Assembly (NCBI GenBank): GCA_032164245.1
Contig: JAVMKO010000006.1
Location: forward strand, 104,239,310 to 104,303,309
Length of the DNA stretch: 64,000 nt
Direction of reading: 5' to 3'
Origin: Sternotherus odoratus
Taxonomy: Eukaryota; Chordata; Testudines; Kinosternidae
In this document: positions 1 to 10,400 of the stretch, in pieces
How the letters are laid out: each line of letters opens with the position of its first letter
Numbering within the stretch: the first letter of the stretch is position 1
The notes under the pieces: generated by a model
Seen by the model: the letters and a program-made list of their open reading frames with translations, nothing else
What the model was told of the DNA's origin: nothing
Database searches by the model: none
Made by a program: the position numbers and the translations under genes

Positions 1-1440
1 AAATAGCTTCGTGGGCCACATGTTTGAGATCCCTGATCTAAACTATGGTTTTCCTCAAGGAGTGTGAAGAGTGGGCTGCCGTGTCTATCGCCGCTACACG
101 GGCAGGCCGCAGGGAAATGTTTGGGAACCCCTGGGTTAGCACAATGGGGGCCGGGCATCAGGACTCCTGGGTTCCTTTCCCAACCCTAGGACAGGTGACC
201 GTCTATTACCACTGATCTTCATTCAGTCCATCCTAAGTTTAGCCCCTGATCCCAGCTGGCTTGAGTGTGCGTGTTCTTTCCGTAACTGACCTGGATAGTA
301 CAACCGGCGTTGTTACGTTGCTGAAGGCGGGCAGGCGGTTGCCGTAGTAACGCTGTTTCGGTTGCTCGGAGCGTCTGTCCTCGGAACAGCAGATCAGGCA
401 GCCGGCTCAGGCAGCAGACCTCGGTGAAAGCTCACGTGCACCGTTCGGCGACGAAGGCAGCTGGCCAGGTTTCTTGTCTCCTGGGCACAGTCCCAGCCTC
501 CGTGGCCACAGGTACACTGGCACATGAGTGCCTAGGAGCAGCGGGAAGGATTAAGGACCCTGACATTTATACACTGAGACAAACAATCGGAACACACAAC
601 TCACACCCCACTGTACGTATTGACATCTGTTTGCTACCCCCCCTTGTTCCCGGTACAGCGCACTCCATTTGTAAGAGTCAACCGGATAGAGTGAGCAAAG
701 CCAGAGGGACAACATCACTCCGCCGACTCTCCTTGTAAGGATCAACCGCTTACAGAATTGAATCATGCGGGACAGGTGTGATTCTTATATAGGGTGACCA
801 GACAGCAAGTGTGAAAAATCGGGAAGGGGGTAATAAGAGCTAATAGAAAAAGACCCCAAAATTGGGTCTATCCCTATAAAATTGAGACACCTGGTCACCC
901 TATTCTTATACGAGGCGTGCCCTGTATCCCTAGTCGTTGTTCCGTCAAGCCGTCTTAGCTTGTAGGCGATTGGGGTGTATCTGTTTGAGTCTGGAAATAG
1001 ATGCATGTAAATAGCCAATACCTAAAACACTAACAACTCTACCAAATTCATGTGTAATAATAAACTCATAAGCCTCGACTTTAATACAGGGTTCAGGCCT
1101 CGGATCTCGCCCCGTGCCCCAGGGTCGGTCTCTCTCTCTCTCTCCACTACAGCCCCTAGGAATCCAAGAGGGCTGCTGGGCCCCATGCCAGGCTTAGAGA
1201 GACCTCGTCCCAACACGGGACGGGAGAAGAGTATTTTGGAGACCCAGCTGAGCATGTTTATCTTGCTGGCCTCTGCCGCATTGGCCACGCTGGGTCAGCT
1301 GAGCTCTGGGGACGTGGGGCAGGGGCGGGAGAGCTTTGGGAAGCCCCTGACCGGCCCCCGGAGGAGAGCAGAAGGAGACGAAGGGAAGGTCACCGCGGGG
1401 GCGTTCGTTTCAGACTTTCCCTCCCCGGCTTCCTCCGAAC
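1..1440. other. Upstream flank of COX6A2, mostly unassigned
   Basis: No protein-coding exon could be supported here. The stretch contains a 113-bp hAT-like MITE (listed separately), a short TC-dinucleotide run near 1128-1143 and otherwise unassigned sequence. The COX6A2 promoter should lie in the last few hundred bases before 1441, but I see no convincing TATA box. The first ~150 bases look like the end of an interspersed repeat but cannot be named. Confidence 0.5.
790..902. mobile_element. hAT-like MITE, 113 bp, with 8-bp target duplication
   Basis: The element starts TAGGGTGACCAGAC and ends with the near reverse complement CTGGTCACCCTA. It is flanked on both sides by TTCTTATA (782-789 and 903-910), a perfect 8-bp target site duplication as made by hAT transposases. 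The interior is AT-rich with GACCCCAAAAT and has no coding capacity. Related copies lie at 29309-29428 and 40338-40460. Confidence 0.85.
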
Positions 1441-4222
1441 ATGAGCCTGTGGCGGAGGGTGACCCCGCTGGCGTCCCAGGGGCGAAGTTTAGCCGCGGCG
1501 TCGGCCAGCGCTGGGGGCCACCACGGGGACGGGACAGGAGGTGAGAGACGCGTGAGGGGGGAGTGGGATATGGCTGGGGGGGGGGGGGTGAGACAGGGAC
1601 CCCAATAGGAGGTGCTGGCTCTGACCCTGTCCAAGCTATTGAGTCCACCTGACATTCAGTGGCTTTGTGAAATGAGTTTGTCGGGTCTTAGCGCCTCCCT
1701 CCTCCCACTCTCACTCCCAACCAGCATTAATGAGCCCTTGGGCCGGCAGCCACAACGGAGAGGCGGAGGGCTGGATAGTCCGCGGGGCTGGGGTGGTGCG
1801 TGCAAAGGGCCTGGGTGTGGCAGGGGATGCGTTCCCCAAGGGCTGCCCTGCGCCGGGAGTGGGAGCTCATAAATCCCCGGGTGATGCTGAGCCGGTCACA
1901 GAACCAGCCAGGGCAAAAGGGTTTAGTGGGGCCAAGCATGAGAGCGCGTCTCCCAAGCACTGCAGGGGAGTATAACTGCAAGTCAGCCTCCCGCTAGCCT
2001 TACCCGTAATCCCTGCGCAGTCAAATCCAGCACCCTGTCCCCCCCCCCCAGCCAGTTTCAGGACCACAAGGGCGGGAACACCCCAGAAGTGCCTCCCCAC
2101 GGTCAAGCGCCGGGTGCCTTAGGAGCAGGCTCTAGTCCCGTCTCTCAGCCCCCGCACTCCCCGAGATGAATTGGGCCCCCCGCTGCCTATGGCTGGGGGG
2201 AAGGAGGGGGGAGCAGTGTTATTTATTCCCCTGACAGCTGGGCTGTGCCCTCGCTGGCGCTGCTGTCGGCCTGGGCCCTGGCACGATGCCACAGCGTCAG
2301 GCCTGGGCTATATTTACCCACCGGGAGGAGGGGGGGCGGCTGCCCACAGAGCATGACTTTGAAATTGACCTCGGCTGCTTCCCTTTGGGCACGGCGAGGC
2401 TGGGCCATCGAGGGGAGGGGAGGTAGGGGGGACTCAGTAGGGGGCGCGCTCCCCTCTGCCAGTGCCGACGCCAATGCAGCACTAGGGGGCGCTGTGCTGG
2501 GGGGAGTCAAGGGGACTCAGTAGGGGGTGGTCTCCCCTCTGTCAGTGCCTGCCCCAATGCCGCAGTAGGGGGCGCTGTGCTGCAGGGAGCGGGGGGGGGG
2601 GGGCTCAGCAGGGGGCGCTCTCCCCGGGCAGTCAGGGATGTCCCCAATGTAGCACTAGGGGGCGCTGGGCTGCAGGGAGCAGGCGGGGGCTCGGCAGGGG
2701 GCGCTCTCCCCGGGCAGTCAGCGCCCCAGGGCACTGTCGGGGTCCGGCGCGGTGCGGTGACTGTCTCTGCAGCCAGGACATGGCGGCTCCTGTCGTTCGT
2801 GGTGGCGCTGCCCTGCGTGGCGATCTGCATGTTGAACGTCTGGCTGCAGAAGACCAACCACCCCCATGAGCGGGAGGAGTTCGTCCCTTACCACCACCTG
2901 CGCATTCGCACCAAGGTACGAGGACGGGGGGGTACACGGGACGGGGGGCGGAGCCGGGCGGGATACCGGGCTAGATGGGCCCGTGAGGATGATCTGGGCT
3001 GTCGGAAGGTTGCAAACCTCCTGGTTTGGCTGGGAGTCTCCCAGAATCCGGCTCTACCTCCCGCAGGCTACAACAACCAACCCGGGAGATTTTAGGCTGC
3101 TAAAAGTCATGTGGTGCACTGGGGCTGAGGCTCTCTGTGGTCTCGGGGCGGGGGGGGGGGAGGCGGAGGAGCAGGGGGTCTCCACATGCTGCCCCCGCCT
3201 CAAGCGCCAACTCCACAGCTCCCATTGGCTGGGAACGGTGGCCAATGGGAGCTGCGGGGGCGGTGCCCACAGACGAGGGCAGCACATGAAGACCTCTGCC
3301 CCCGGACGCGCCAGCCACTTCTGGGAGTGGCGCGGGGCCAGGGCAGGCAGAGAACCTGCCTCAACCCCACTGCGCCGTCGACCAGGCCCCAACCGGGGTA
3401 AGCGCCGCCTGGCCAGACCCCGCACTCCCCCCCTCTTCCCGCACCCCAACACCGAGCCCAACCCTGAGCTCCCTCCTGTGCCGAGTTCTGTCCATCACCA
3501 GGCCCCTGCGTGCCTTGCTGAGTCCCACGCCGTACCCGCCTCCTCTCAGCGGGGCAATTGTGCAGCTGATGATCCTTAAGGGGCCTCAAGCCGGCTAGGC
3601 AGAGCTGATGCCAAACTGTCCGGGGGGGGGGGGGGGGGTGTCACCCAGAAACACAGCACAGGTGTGAAATCCAGACAGAGAGGAACTGCTCGCTTGAGGG
3701 TGCTCCTGAAATTGCTACTTGAAGCAAAATGATGATAAGCGCCTCCAATTTCCCCAGAAGAACTAATATCAATGGGGGAGGGGGGGCTAGGCTCCAGGGA
3801 ATTTTTTTTTTTGGCCAAATCACTATAGATATATAGATATATACTGTACCGTACTATACTGTATATATATACCGTACATACATAAGTATAACTTATATAT
3901 AGTACAGTAAACCCTCGATTTAACGGACCTCGATTGAATGGACTTCGGATGCAACGGACAAAATTTCTAAGCAAGTCTGATGCATTCCTGATCCATTTCT
4001 GGCGGGCTGCGGAGCTGTCGCCCCGACCCTGTGGCAGTCGGGCTGCTGCTCCAACAGCTCATTTTTTTATTATTATTAAATAACGGACTTTTTGATTTAA
4101 CGGACACCCCCTCGCCCGAATTAGTCCGTTAAATGGAGGTTTTACTGTATATATATATATATATATGTATACACACAGTATAGTACGGTACAGTGTATAT
4201 ATATACAGTATAGTACGGTACA

Positions 4223-4259
<37 letters not shown>

Positions 4260-4275
4260 GTATAGTACAGTACAG

Positions 4276-4306
<31 letters not shown>

Positions 4307-5057
4307 TATAGTACAGTACAGTATATATATATATACATATGTATAACATAGTACGCAGGTGATACAAACATATCAACAAGATGATCATAGCTGGTAAACT
4401 ACGACATTTGTCCCGGTATCTTACCTGGCGTATCCGGCTGTGAGCGTGTCCTAGTGCGGGGTAGCTCAGGTCACTCGATGAGGGTGAACCCCAAAGATGG
4501 GGCTGACAATCGCGATAAGGCTGGCGGCTATTTCAGTCCTTATAACTCCACGTACAACAACGATTCACCCACCCGGAGAGCGGAATCAGAACCAGCCAAA
4601 CCAGAACCGGTTCCTAGACGCCTCACTCGACACCCTTTGGACCAGACACGTATAGAACAGCGGTTGCACCAATGCGCGATGTGGTCATCTTGTAATCAGA
4701 TAACGTCACAGAGCTAGCACCCCCCTCCCCCCGCACCCCAACCCCCTGCCCCAGGCTCCGCCCGGAGCCCCCTCCCACACTGCGAACCCCTCGGCCCCAG
4801 CCCAGAGCCCCCCACCCCCTCCCGCACCCCACCCCCTTGCCCCAGCCCGGGGAAAGTGAGTGAGGGTGGGGGAAGCGAGTGACGAGGGAGGGGGGATGCA
4901 GTGAAAGCCGAGGCGCAGAGACACCCCCCCCCCCTCCTGACCCCCCTCTTTTTCTTTGCAGGCGTTCCCCTGGGCGGACGGGAACCACACCCTGTTTCAT
5001 AACCCCCACGCCAACCCCCTGCCCACGGGCTACGAAGAACCAAGGGGTCATCACTGA
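1441..5057 (+). CDS. COX6A2: Cytochrome c oxidase subunit 6A2, mitochondrial; complete, 3 exons
   Basis: Coding exons are 1441-1540, 2773-2915 and 4962-5057; phases join cleanly to 112 residues plus stop. Exon 1 encodes a basic, Arg/Ser/Ala-rich mitochondrial presequence beginning [14 protein letters not shown]. Exon 2 begins at the ARTWRLLSF family signature, continues into the single inner-membrane helix (about residues 38-56) and ends in [10 protein letters not shown]. Exon 3 holds the signature [13 protein letters not shown] and NPLPTGYE before the stop. All introns are GT-AG. Subunit 6A sits at the complex IV dimer interface in the inner mitochondrial membrane, and the heart/muscle isoform modulates respiration in response to ATP/ADP. 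I chose isoform 2 over COX6A1 because the gene converges on CD11-type integrins, as COX6A2 does in mammals. The start codon is the first in-frame ATG giving a proper presequence. An AATAAA follows the stop by 29 bases. Confidence 0.93.
2428..2735. repeat. Tandem repeat in COX6A2 intron 1, about 86-bp unit, carrying CTCF-like cores
   Basis: About four degenerate copies alternate CAGCAGGGGGCGCT-like and CACTAGGGGGCGCTG-like cores with a CTCCCCnnTGCCAGTG linker. The same unit recurs singly or in pairs across both integrin genes, for example at 9410-9520, 11205-11375, 35475-35525 and 38685-38760. The core matches the published CTCF consensus in appearance. No binding evidence is available. Confidence 0.7.
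3905..4147. mobile_element. Pogo/Tigger-like MITE in COX6A2 intron 2
   Basis: Terminal inverted repeats read CAGTAAACCCTCGATTTAAC at the left and, on the reverse strand, CAGTAAAACCTCCATTTAAC at the right. The element is flanked by TA dinucleotides, as expected for Tc1/mariner/pogo insertions. It is about 243 bp with no coding capacity. A longer relative lies at 37630-37963 and a more distant one at 15391-15673. Confidence 0.8.
4148..4345. repeat. AT-dinucleotide microsatellite with interspersed TATAGTACAGTACAG motif
   Basis: Runs of (TA)n alternate with a GTATAGTACGGTACAG-like spacer about four times, directly abutting the Tigger-like MITE. A shorter version precedes that MITE at 3825-3905, so the MITE appears to have inserted within a pre-existing TA-rich tract. 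Confidence 0.8.
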
Positions 5058-5085
5058 GCCCCCCCCCCCCCAAGGGGCTAGTGAC

Positions 5086-5091
5086 AATAAA
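5086..5091 (+). terminator. COX6A2 polyadenylation signal
   Basis: An AATAAA hexamer lies 29 bases after the COX6A2 stop codon. No competing signal was seen nearby, giving a very short 3' UTR, usual for this small gene. Confidence 0.7.
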
Positions 5092-5929
5092 CCAGAGCGG
5101 ATCTGTCTCCCGGAGGGTTTCTTTTACATCCCGGCCCATTCAACAGCTTGGGAAGGGAGCCGGGGACGGGCGGGAGACTCGCTCTCTGTCTGTGCTTGGC
5201 CGCCCTGATTGCTACCCCGGAGATGGGGGTGCCGGGACAGAGCTGGGGGCGCGTAGAGCACTGGGAGGGAAAACGGGTTCATCCTGAGGGGCGACACTGA
5301 TCCTCCCCCCCCCCCCAGCTGGGAACTAGAGACTCTCCCTGGGGAGCAGGATCCGGGCACCTGCTGGGAACCAAGAGCCTGGGGTGGGACCGGCCAGCCC
5401 CCCGGGAACCTCCCTGGCTGCTGTGGGCTCAGGGGGATAAATGGCCAAATCCCGGCTTCAGCAGTCCCGTCCTGTCCCCTGAAATCCCCCACGACACTTT
5501 CCTTGCATACGGAGATCCTCGTCCCTTGCTGCCCTAAACTCTTTAGCAGCGTTGCTGTTAGACACCAGTTTTCCCTACCCCAGAGACAGCTGCATCTCTG
5601 CGCCCTCTAATTCTCCAGCGCGCCAGGGGGTTCCCACCAGGGAAATCCACAGCCTCCTCCCTCTCTGCTCTCTGACCTCCGGCCCCCGCCCCCTCAAGCC
5701 GAACCTCCCTGACTCACCGGATCCTCGCGGCCCACCCTGCCCCCCACCAGGGAGGGGCAAGACCCCTGCAGGGGACATTTTGGGGGTCAGCCGCCCACGG
5801 GGGACGTTCTCATGGCTTCGTCGCTGTTCCGGCTGGACGGCGGGCTCTAGTCTGAGCTCGAGTGGAGAACAGGCCAGAGGATTTCACCCCGTCCCCCTGT
5901 CTGGACCAACGGGTTTCGCTAACGCACCC

Positions 5930-6350
5930 TCCGGTCTAGACTCAAAGCCAGCGAGAGACGGAGAAAACGGGGCCTTGTTTCCAGCCTGGCCTCCGCTTCC
6001 AGCCGTCGGTTCTTGTTCTGCTTTTCTCTGCGAGAGTAAAGAGCCCGGCGGTCCCCGGCCTTGTCTCCCTGGGGAGATGATCATTCTCACAGACCCCCAC
6101 GGCCCGGTGCCCTCGCACGGGCCTGGAACCGTCCCCGGGTCGTGTTCGCTCGCTGGGGTGAGCCCCTGGGCTTCCCCCCCTCCTGGGGCCAAAACTTCGG
6201 AGCCTGCAGCAGCCCTGCTCCAACCCCTGAGCTCCCCGCGGCGAGTCCGCCTGAGTGGGACACCGAGGGGAGACTCGTACCCCCAAAGGGAGCCAGGCAC
6301 CCCCACCTTCGGCCTCCGCGGTGACCCTCAGCCAGCGCTGGAAGAGCAGG
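5930..6350 (-). repeat. Unclassified interspersed repeat, inverted partner of 31370-31760
   Basis: Read on the minus strand, this segment shares long imperfect identity with the plus strand at 31370-31760. Shared blocks include GGCGGACTCG followed by GGGGAGCTCAGGG, and CTCCnTTTGGGGGTAC. No open frame, RNA polymerase III box or terminal repeat was recognised, so the class is unknown. Confidence 0.6.
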
Positions 6351-6809
6351 CGGGTGCACGGAGGTCTGGAGCGCAGCGTAGAAACCCCGTGGTCGGCATC
6401 TGGGTCGGTCCAGACTCGCCCTCTGGCCCCACTTTTGTCCCAGGCCGGAAGCGTCTCCTCCTGCCTCCAGCTGCCCAACTTAACACCCTCCCCTGGCCCC
6501 TCCCCAGCCCCTTGTCCTCCAGCTCGTCACCCCCGGCTGGCTTCCTGCGGGGGGGGGGGTTTGGCCATCCCTGGTCATTAGTTAGTAGGTATGAAATGGC
6601 CGGGCAATGGGAGTGACCATTGTCTTCTCAGGCTCTCCATGGGCGCAGGGGCCGGGCCAGCGAGTCACCCCTGCAAAGAGTAAACACCGTCCCCCCGCCC
6701 CCCCCAGTGAACCATGCGCCACAATGGGGAAACTGAGGCACGCACAACAGTCATCCAAAATATTATGAAAAATTCCTGCCTGGTCACCACAATCGCACCC
6801 CTTAATTCT

Positions 6810-6815
6810 TTTAAT
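6810..6815 (-). terminator. Candidate polyadenylation signal for integrin gene 1 (ATTAAA)
   Basis: On the minus strand an ATTAAA hexamer lies about 490 bases after the gene 1 stop codon. No AATAAA was found closer. The assignment is tentative because the hexamer lies beside a MIR-like fragment. Confidence 0.35.
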
Positions 6816-6904
6816 AAGCTGAACACATGGAGCGCCGGAGCGTCTATGCGAGAAGGTTCACATACCATATTATTCTGATCTAGCATAGCACAGACCTCTC
6901 ATCT

Positions 6905-7150
6905 GCTAAGGAGAGAACCCAGGAGTCCTGTCTCCCAGCTTCCCCCAACCACTCTAACCACTAAACCCCAGTCTCTTACTGGAGCCAGAGATAGAACCCA
7001 GGAGTCCTGGCTCCCAGGCATCCCTGCTCTAACCACTAGACCCCACTCCCCTCCCAGAGCTGGGGATAGAACCCAGGCCTCCTGACTCCCAGCCACCCCT
7101 GCTCTAACCACTAGACCATACTCCCCTCCCAGAGCTGGGGAGGGAACTCA
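6905..7150. repeat. Degenerate tandem array of CCCAGGAGTCCTGGCTCCCAGC units
   Basis: Three to four units of roughly 70 bp carry CCCAGGAGTCCTG, CTCCCAGC and CTAACCACTAGACCCC. The motif resembles the 3' part of MIR-type SINEs. Isolated or paired units recur at 7735-7925, 9000-9130, 20757-20870, 33240-33330, 33860-34050 and 35090-35240. Confidence 0.65.
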
Positions 7151-7305
7151 CGAGTCCAGACTCCCAGCCCCACACGGTTGCCACAGGGCGATGGTCTGAG
7201 TGCAAGGAGATCACCAGGGTGCAGGTCCAGAGCGATCCATGGGGCAGATGTGGGAGAGGGGAGAACCAGAGCATCCCGGGGAGGTGCGGGGGGGGGGGGG
7301 AGGGG

Positions 7306-7428
7306 CTATTCTTTGGTGAGGTCAGGGCTGAGGTGGACAGTGGCAGAGTCGCTCTGGCCCAGCCTGGCTCCAGCATCGTCTCCAACGTTCTCCATCATCT
7401 CCTGGTACGGGCGCTTGAAGAAGTTGAG
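7306..7428 (-). CDS. Gene 1 exon 30: cytoplasmic tail with NFFKR
   Basis: The tail is 40 residues, begins [14 protein letters not shown] and ends DLTKE before a TAG stop (7306-7308). The membrane-proximal GFFKR motif that binds the beta chain is NFFKR, with codon AAC at 7423-7425. Length and PYQEMMEN text resemble CD11c/CD11d tails. The exon is unlike gene 2 exon 30 after the FFKR core. Confidence 0.92.
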   Translation of the reverse strand, partial: LNFFKRPYQEMMENVGDDAGARLGQSDSATVHLSPDLTKE

Positions 7429-10400
7429 CTGGTAGGAGACGGGGGAGAGATGGTGAGAAGCAGACGGACAGACTCGCGTCATGGATCAGAGGAATGGGGT
7501 GGGGGACCCTCTCCCCTCCCCCACCCCTCTGGGAGAGCCACAGGCCCCGCCCCCAGGGTGATGGGCAGTGGGGGAGGGGTCCACGCCCTGCCCCCCTCAC
7601 CTTGTAGAGGGCTGCGGTGATGAGAGCCAGCAGGACCAGGCCCCCCACACTGCTCCCCACGATGATGGGCAGGTAGTTATAGACCGCGAGGCGCTCCACC
7701 ACCGTCTGCACCTGGGGAGAGGAGACATGAGATGGGGACCCAGGAGTCCTGGCACCCAGCAATCCCCATTGTATCCACTTGGTCTCATTCCCCACCAGAG
7801 ACAGGGAGAGAACACAGGAGACCTGGCACCATCCCCCCTCCCTCTTCTAACCCACCGGACCCCATTCTCCCCCTGGAGCAGGGACAGGACCCAGGAGTCC
7901 TGGCTCCCAGCTCTAACCACTAGCCGACGCTCTCTCCCGGGCGCCGTCACTCTGGTACCTGGCGCTGGATGAATCGGTCCTTCTGGGTGTATTTCTGCTC
8001 CTCGTATTCAATCCGGGCCTGGCTCACCAGACTCACTTTCTGCTGCTGAGTCTGGAACAGAGAAATTCACCGTCCCTGACCGGAAATGACACAAACCAGC
8101 CCAGAGCATCGTCCCGGGGGACCCAGAGCAATTTACAGGCCGTTCACACAGGGATCCCTTGCCCGGCACGGAGATGCAGCCAGCTCTGGGGAGGGGCTCA
8201 GGGGATGGGGGGATCCCTCGCCCGGTGCCGGGAGGCAGAGGCAGCTCTTGTACCTGGGAGACCCACTGGAAGCTGACGTTCCCTTTGATCATGAACTCCA
8301 GCGGCTGCTGCATTTCCAGGGAGGCGATTCTGCACCGGATCTTCTTACAGGTGGCCATGGAGCAGTCCTGGGGGCGGAAGGATATCGCCGAGTGAGGCAG
8401 GGGGAGTGCAGGGGCTCAGCATGGCCGTGAGGGTCTGGGTCTGTCTATAGCACCAGGCCCTGTCTCTCCCCCAGCCAGCCCCCCACTCACTGTCTGTGTT
8501 GGTGCCAAGGGAGAAGAGCTGCTGGGCCCCGCACTGGCCTGTACTCACCAGCAGGGGGCGCTCGCTCATCTGCTTCACAAAGTCCTTCGAACCGGGCGTT
8601 TCCGCCTCACTGTTGCACTGAGCCAGCTGGGGCTGGGAGGGAGAGACACACGGTGTTAATGGGGGTGGGAAGGGGACAGGGGACCTTCCACCTCTCGGGG
8701 GCACCAGCACCAATCCGGCCCTAGGACAGGGGACTGGCTGGCTCAGGGGGTGGGGATATGGTGTGTTTCCCCCATTAACAGCCTGTCCCAGCAGGGGGTG
8801 CTGTAGGGCAGAGCAGGCATCACACACAAGGAGAGGGAGAGGCAGGTACCTTGGAGGGGACGACCTCAGAGGCGTCCCACACCCGGACCCCGCTCAGCTC
8901 CACGGGGAACTGGAACGTGACCGAGAGGGGGACGCGTCGCTGCCGCAGGTTCTTGACCTGAAAGAAACAGACTCACCATAGGACACTGCGGGAAAAAGAA
9001 CCCAGGAGTTCTGATCCCCAGCCCCCGCTCTGACCCTCAGAGCCCCCTCCCCCGCCAGAGCTCGGGATAGAACCCAGGAGTCCTGGCTCCATGCCCACCC
9101 CCTCCACCCCTTTGTGTTCTAACCCTCAGACCCCACTAAGGCAATTCTTCTCTATTCCCCTCCTCTGAGCCCTCCCCCCTTGCCCCATCTCCCCCCCTCA
9201 CACTCTGAGCCGCCGGCCTCACCTCGTACCCATGTGTCACCGGCGCACTTGTCCCAGCCTCCTTGGAGGAGAAGTTGACGTACTTGGTCGACTCCTCGAG
9301 GCTGGGGGAGGAAAAGGATGGAAGGAAGGAGAGAGACGGGACTGGGAGGGATGGGGCTGGAGAGTGGTGGTGGGGTGGGGGGGAAGGGGCGCTGTGCTAT
9401 ATGGTAGGGCTCAGCAGGGGGCGCTCTCCCCTTGCCACCAGTGCTGGCACCTACAACCCCATGTGCCTCTAGGGGGCGCTGTGCTGCAGGGAACAGGGGG
9501 CCCAGCAGGGGGCGCTCTCCCCTCTGGATCCGCACTGACCTACCTGGTGAGGATGATGAAGATGCCGTACTTGACCGGCAGCTCCGCCCGGTGAATCATG
9601 CGCTCGGTGGTGGGGCCGCCATTGTCACTGGGGGAGGGGAGGGCAGAGGAGAGAGATGTGAGGAGACGCAGGCAGATACCTGTGCAGGGAGACTGCACCA
9701 GTGTGCATTGCCCTGCACTGCAAAGAACTATGCTCCTGGTCAGCTCCATATACCTCTGTGCCACATGGCCCTGCCCTGCATGAAATGCCCATGCCCTGAA
9801 CCCTAAATCACGGTCTTGCCTCTTACACCACAACTGTGGGTTATACACCACTGTACTGCACTGCAATATATGTCACTGCAGAACACCATATTCCGTAGCA
9901 GTGCATTATATACCATTCCCCTGTCCTGCTGCATACCTCACTGCACTGCACCTTCCACCATTGGTCTGGGTTATACAGCACTGCACCACAGTGCAGCCTA
10001 CATTGAGGCACTGCGCCATATGTCACTGCCCTACACCATATTCCACTGTGAGGCATCATATGCCACTGCTCTGATTTATACCCCACTGCACCACCTTGCA
10101 GTGGGGTGTAAACCAGAGCAGTGTTGCACCACAATCCACTGCACTGCAGTGCACCACATGCCAGTGCTGTGTATCATACAACCCTGCATCATCCTGACGT
10201 TTACATCACTGTACAGCACTTCACTGCTTTGGGTACAGATCACTGCACCACCCTGAAGTGCAGGTAAGTGTGCTGTGCCACACATCCCTTCCTTAGGCAT
10301 ACAGCACTGCACAACGCCTCTCGGCACGCATCACTGCCCTGCACTGTTACATCACTGCTGTCTGCCATGGGGCAGTGTCCTAAGCGGCCAGCACACTGCA

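Larger units (their letters stand above)
5092..7305. other. Intergenic region between convergent COX6A2 and integrin gene 1
   Basis: This GC-rich stretch includes the COX6A2 3' flank and the 3' UTR of integrin gene 1. It contains an interspersed repeat (about 5930-6350) that recurs inverted near 31370, a MIR-like fragment near 6715-6760 (GGGGAAACTGAGGC), and several CCCAGGAGTCCTGG repeat units (6905-7150). A 354-codon open frame at 5552-6616 (+) shows no recognisable domain, overlaps the repeat and was not accepted as a gene. Confidence 0.6.

Noticed and set aside
1050..1544. 164-codon plus-strand frame overlapping COX6A2 exon 1
   Set aside because: It runs in a different frame from the COX6A2 exon and ends just after the splice donor. 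It has no family resemblance.
5552..6616. 354-codon open frame on the plus strand
   Set aside because: It lies in GC-rich sequence where stops are rare, overlaps an interspersed repeat on the other strand, shows no recognisable domain and has no splice or homology support.
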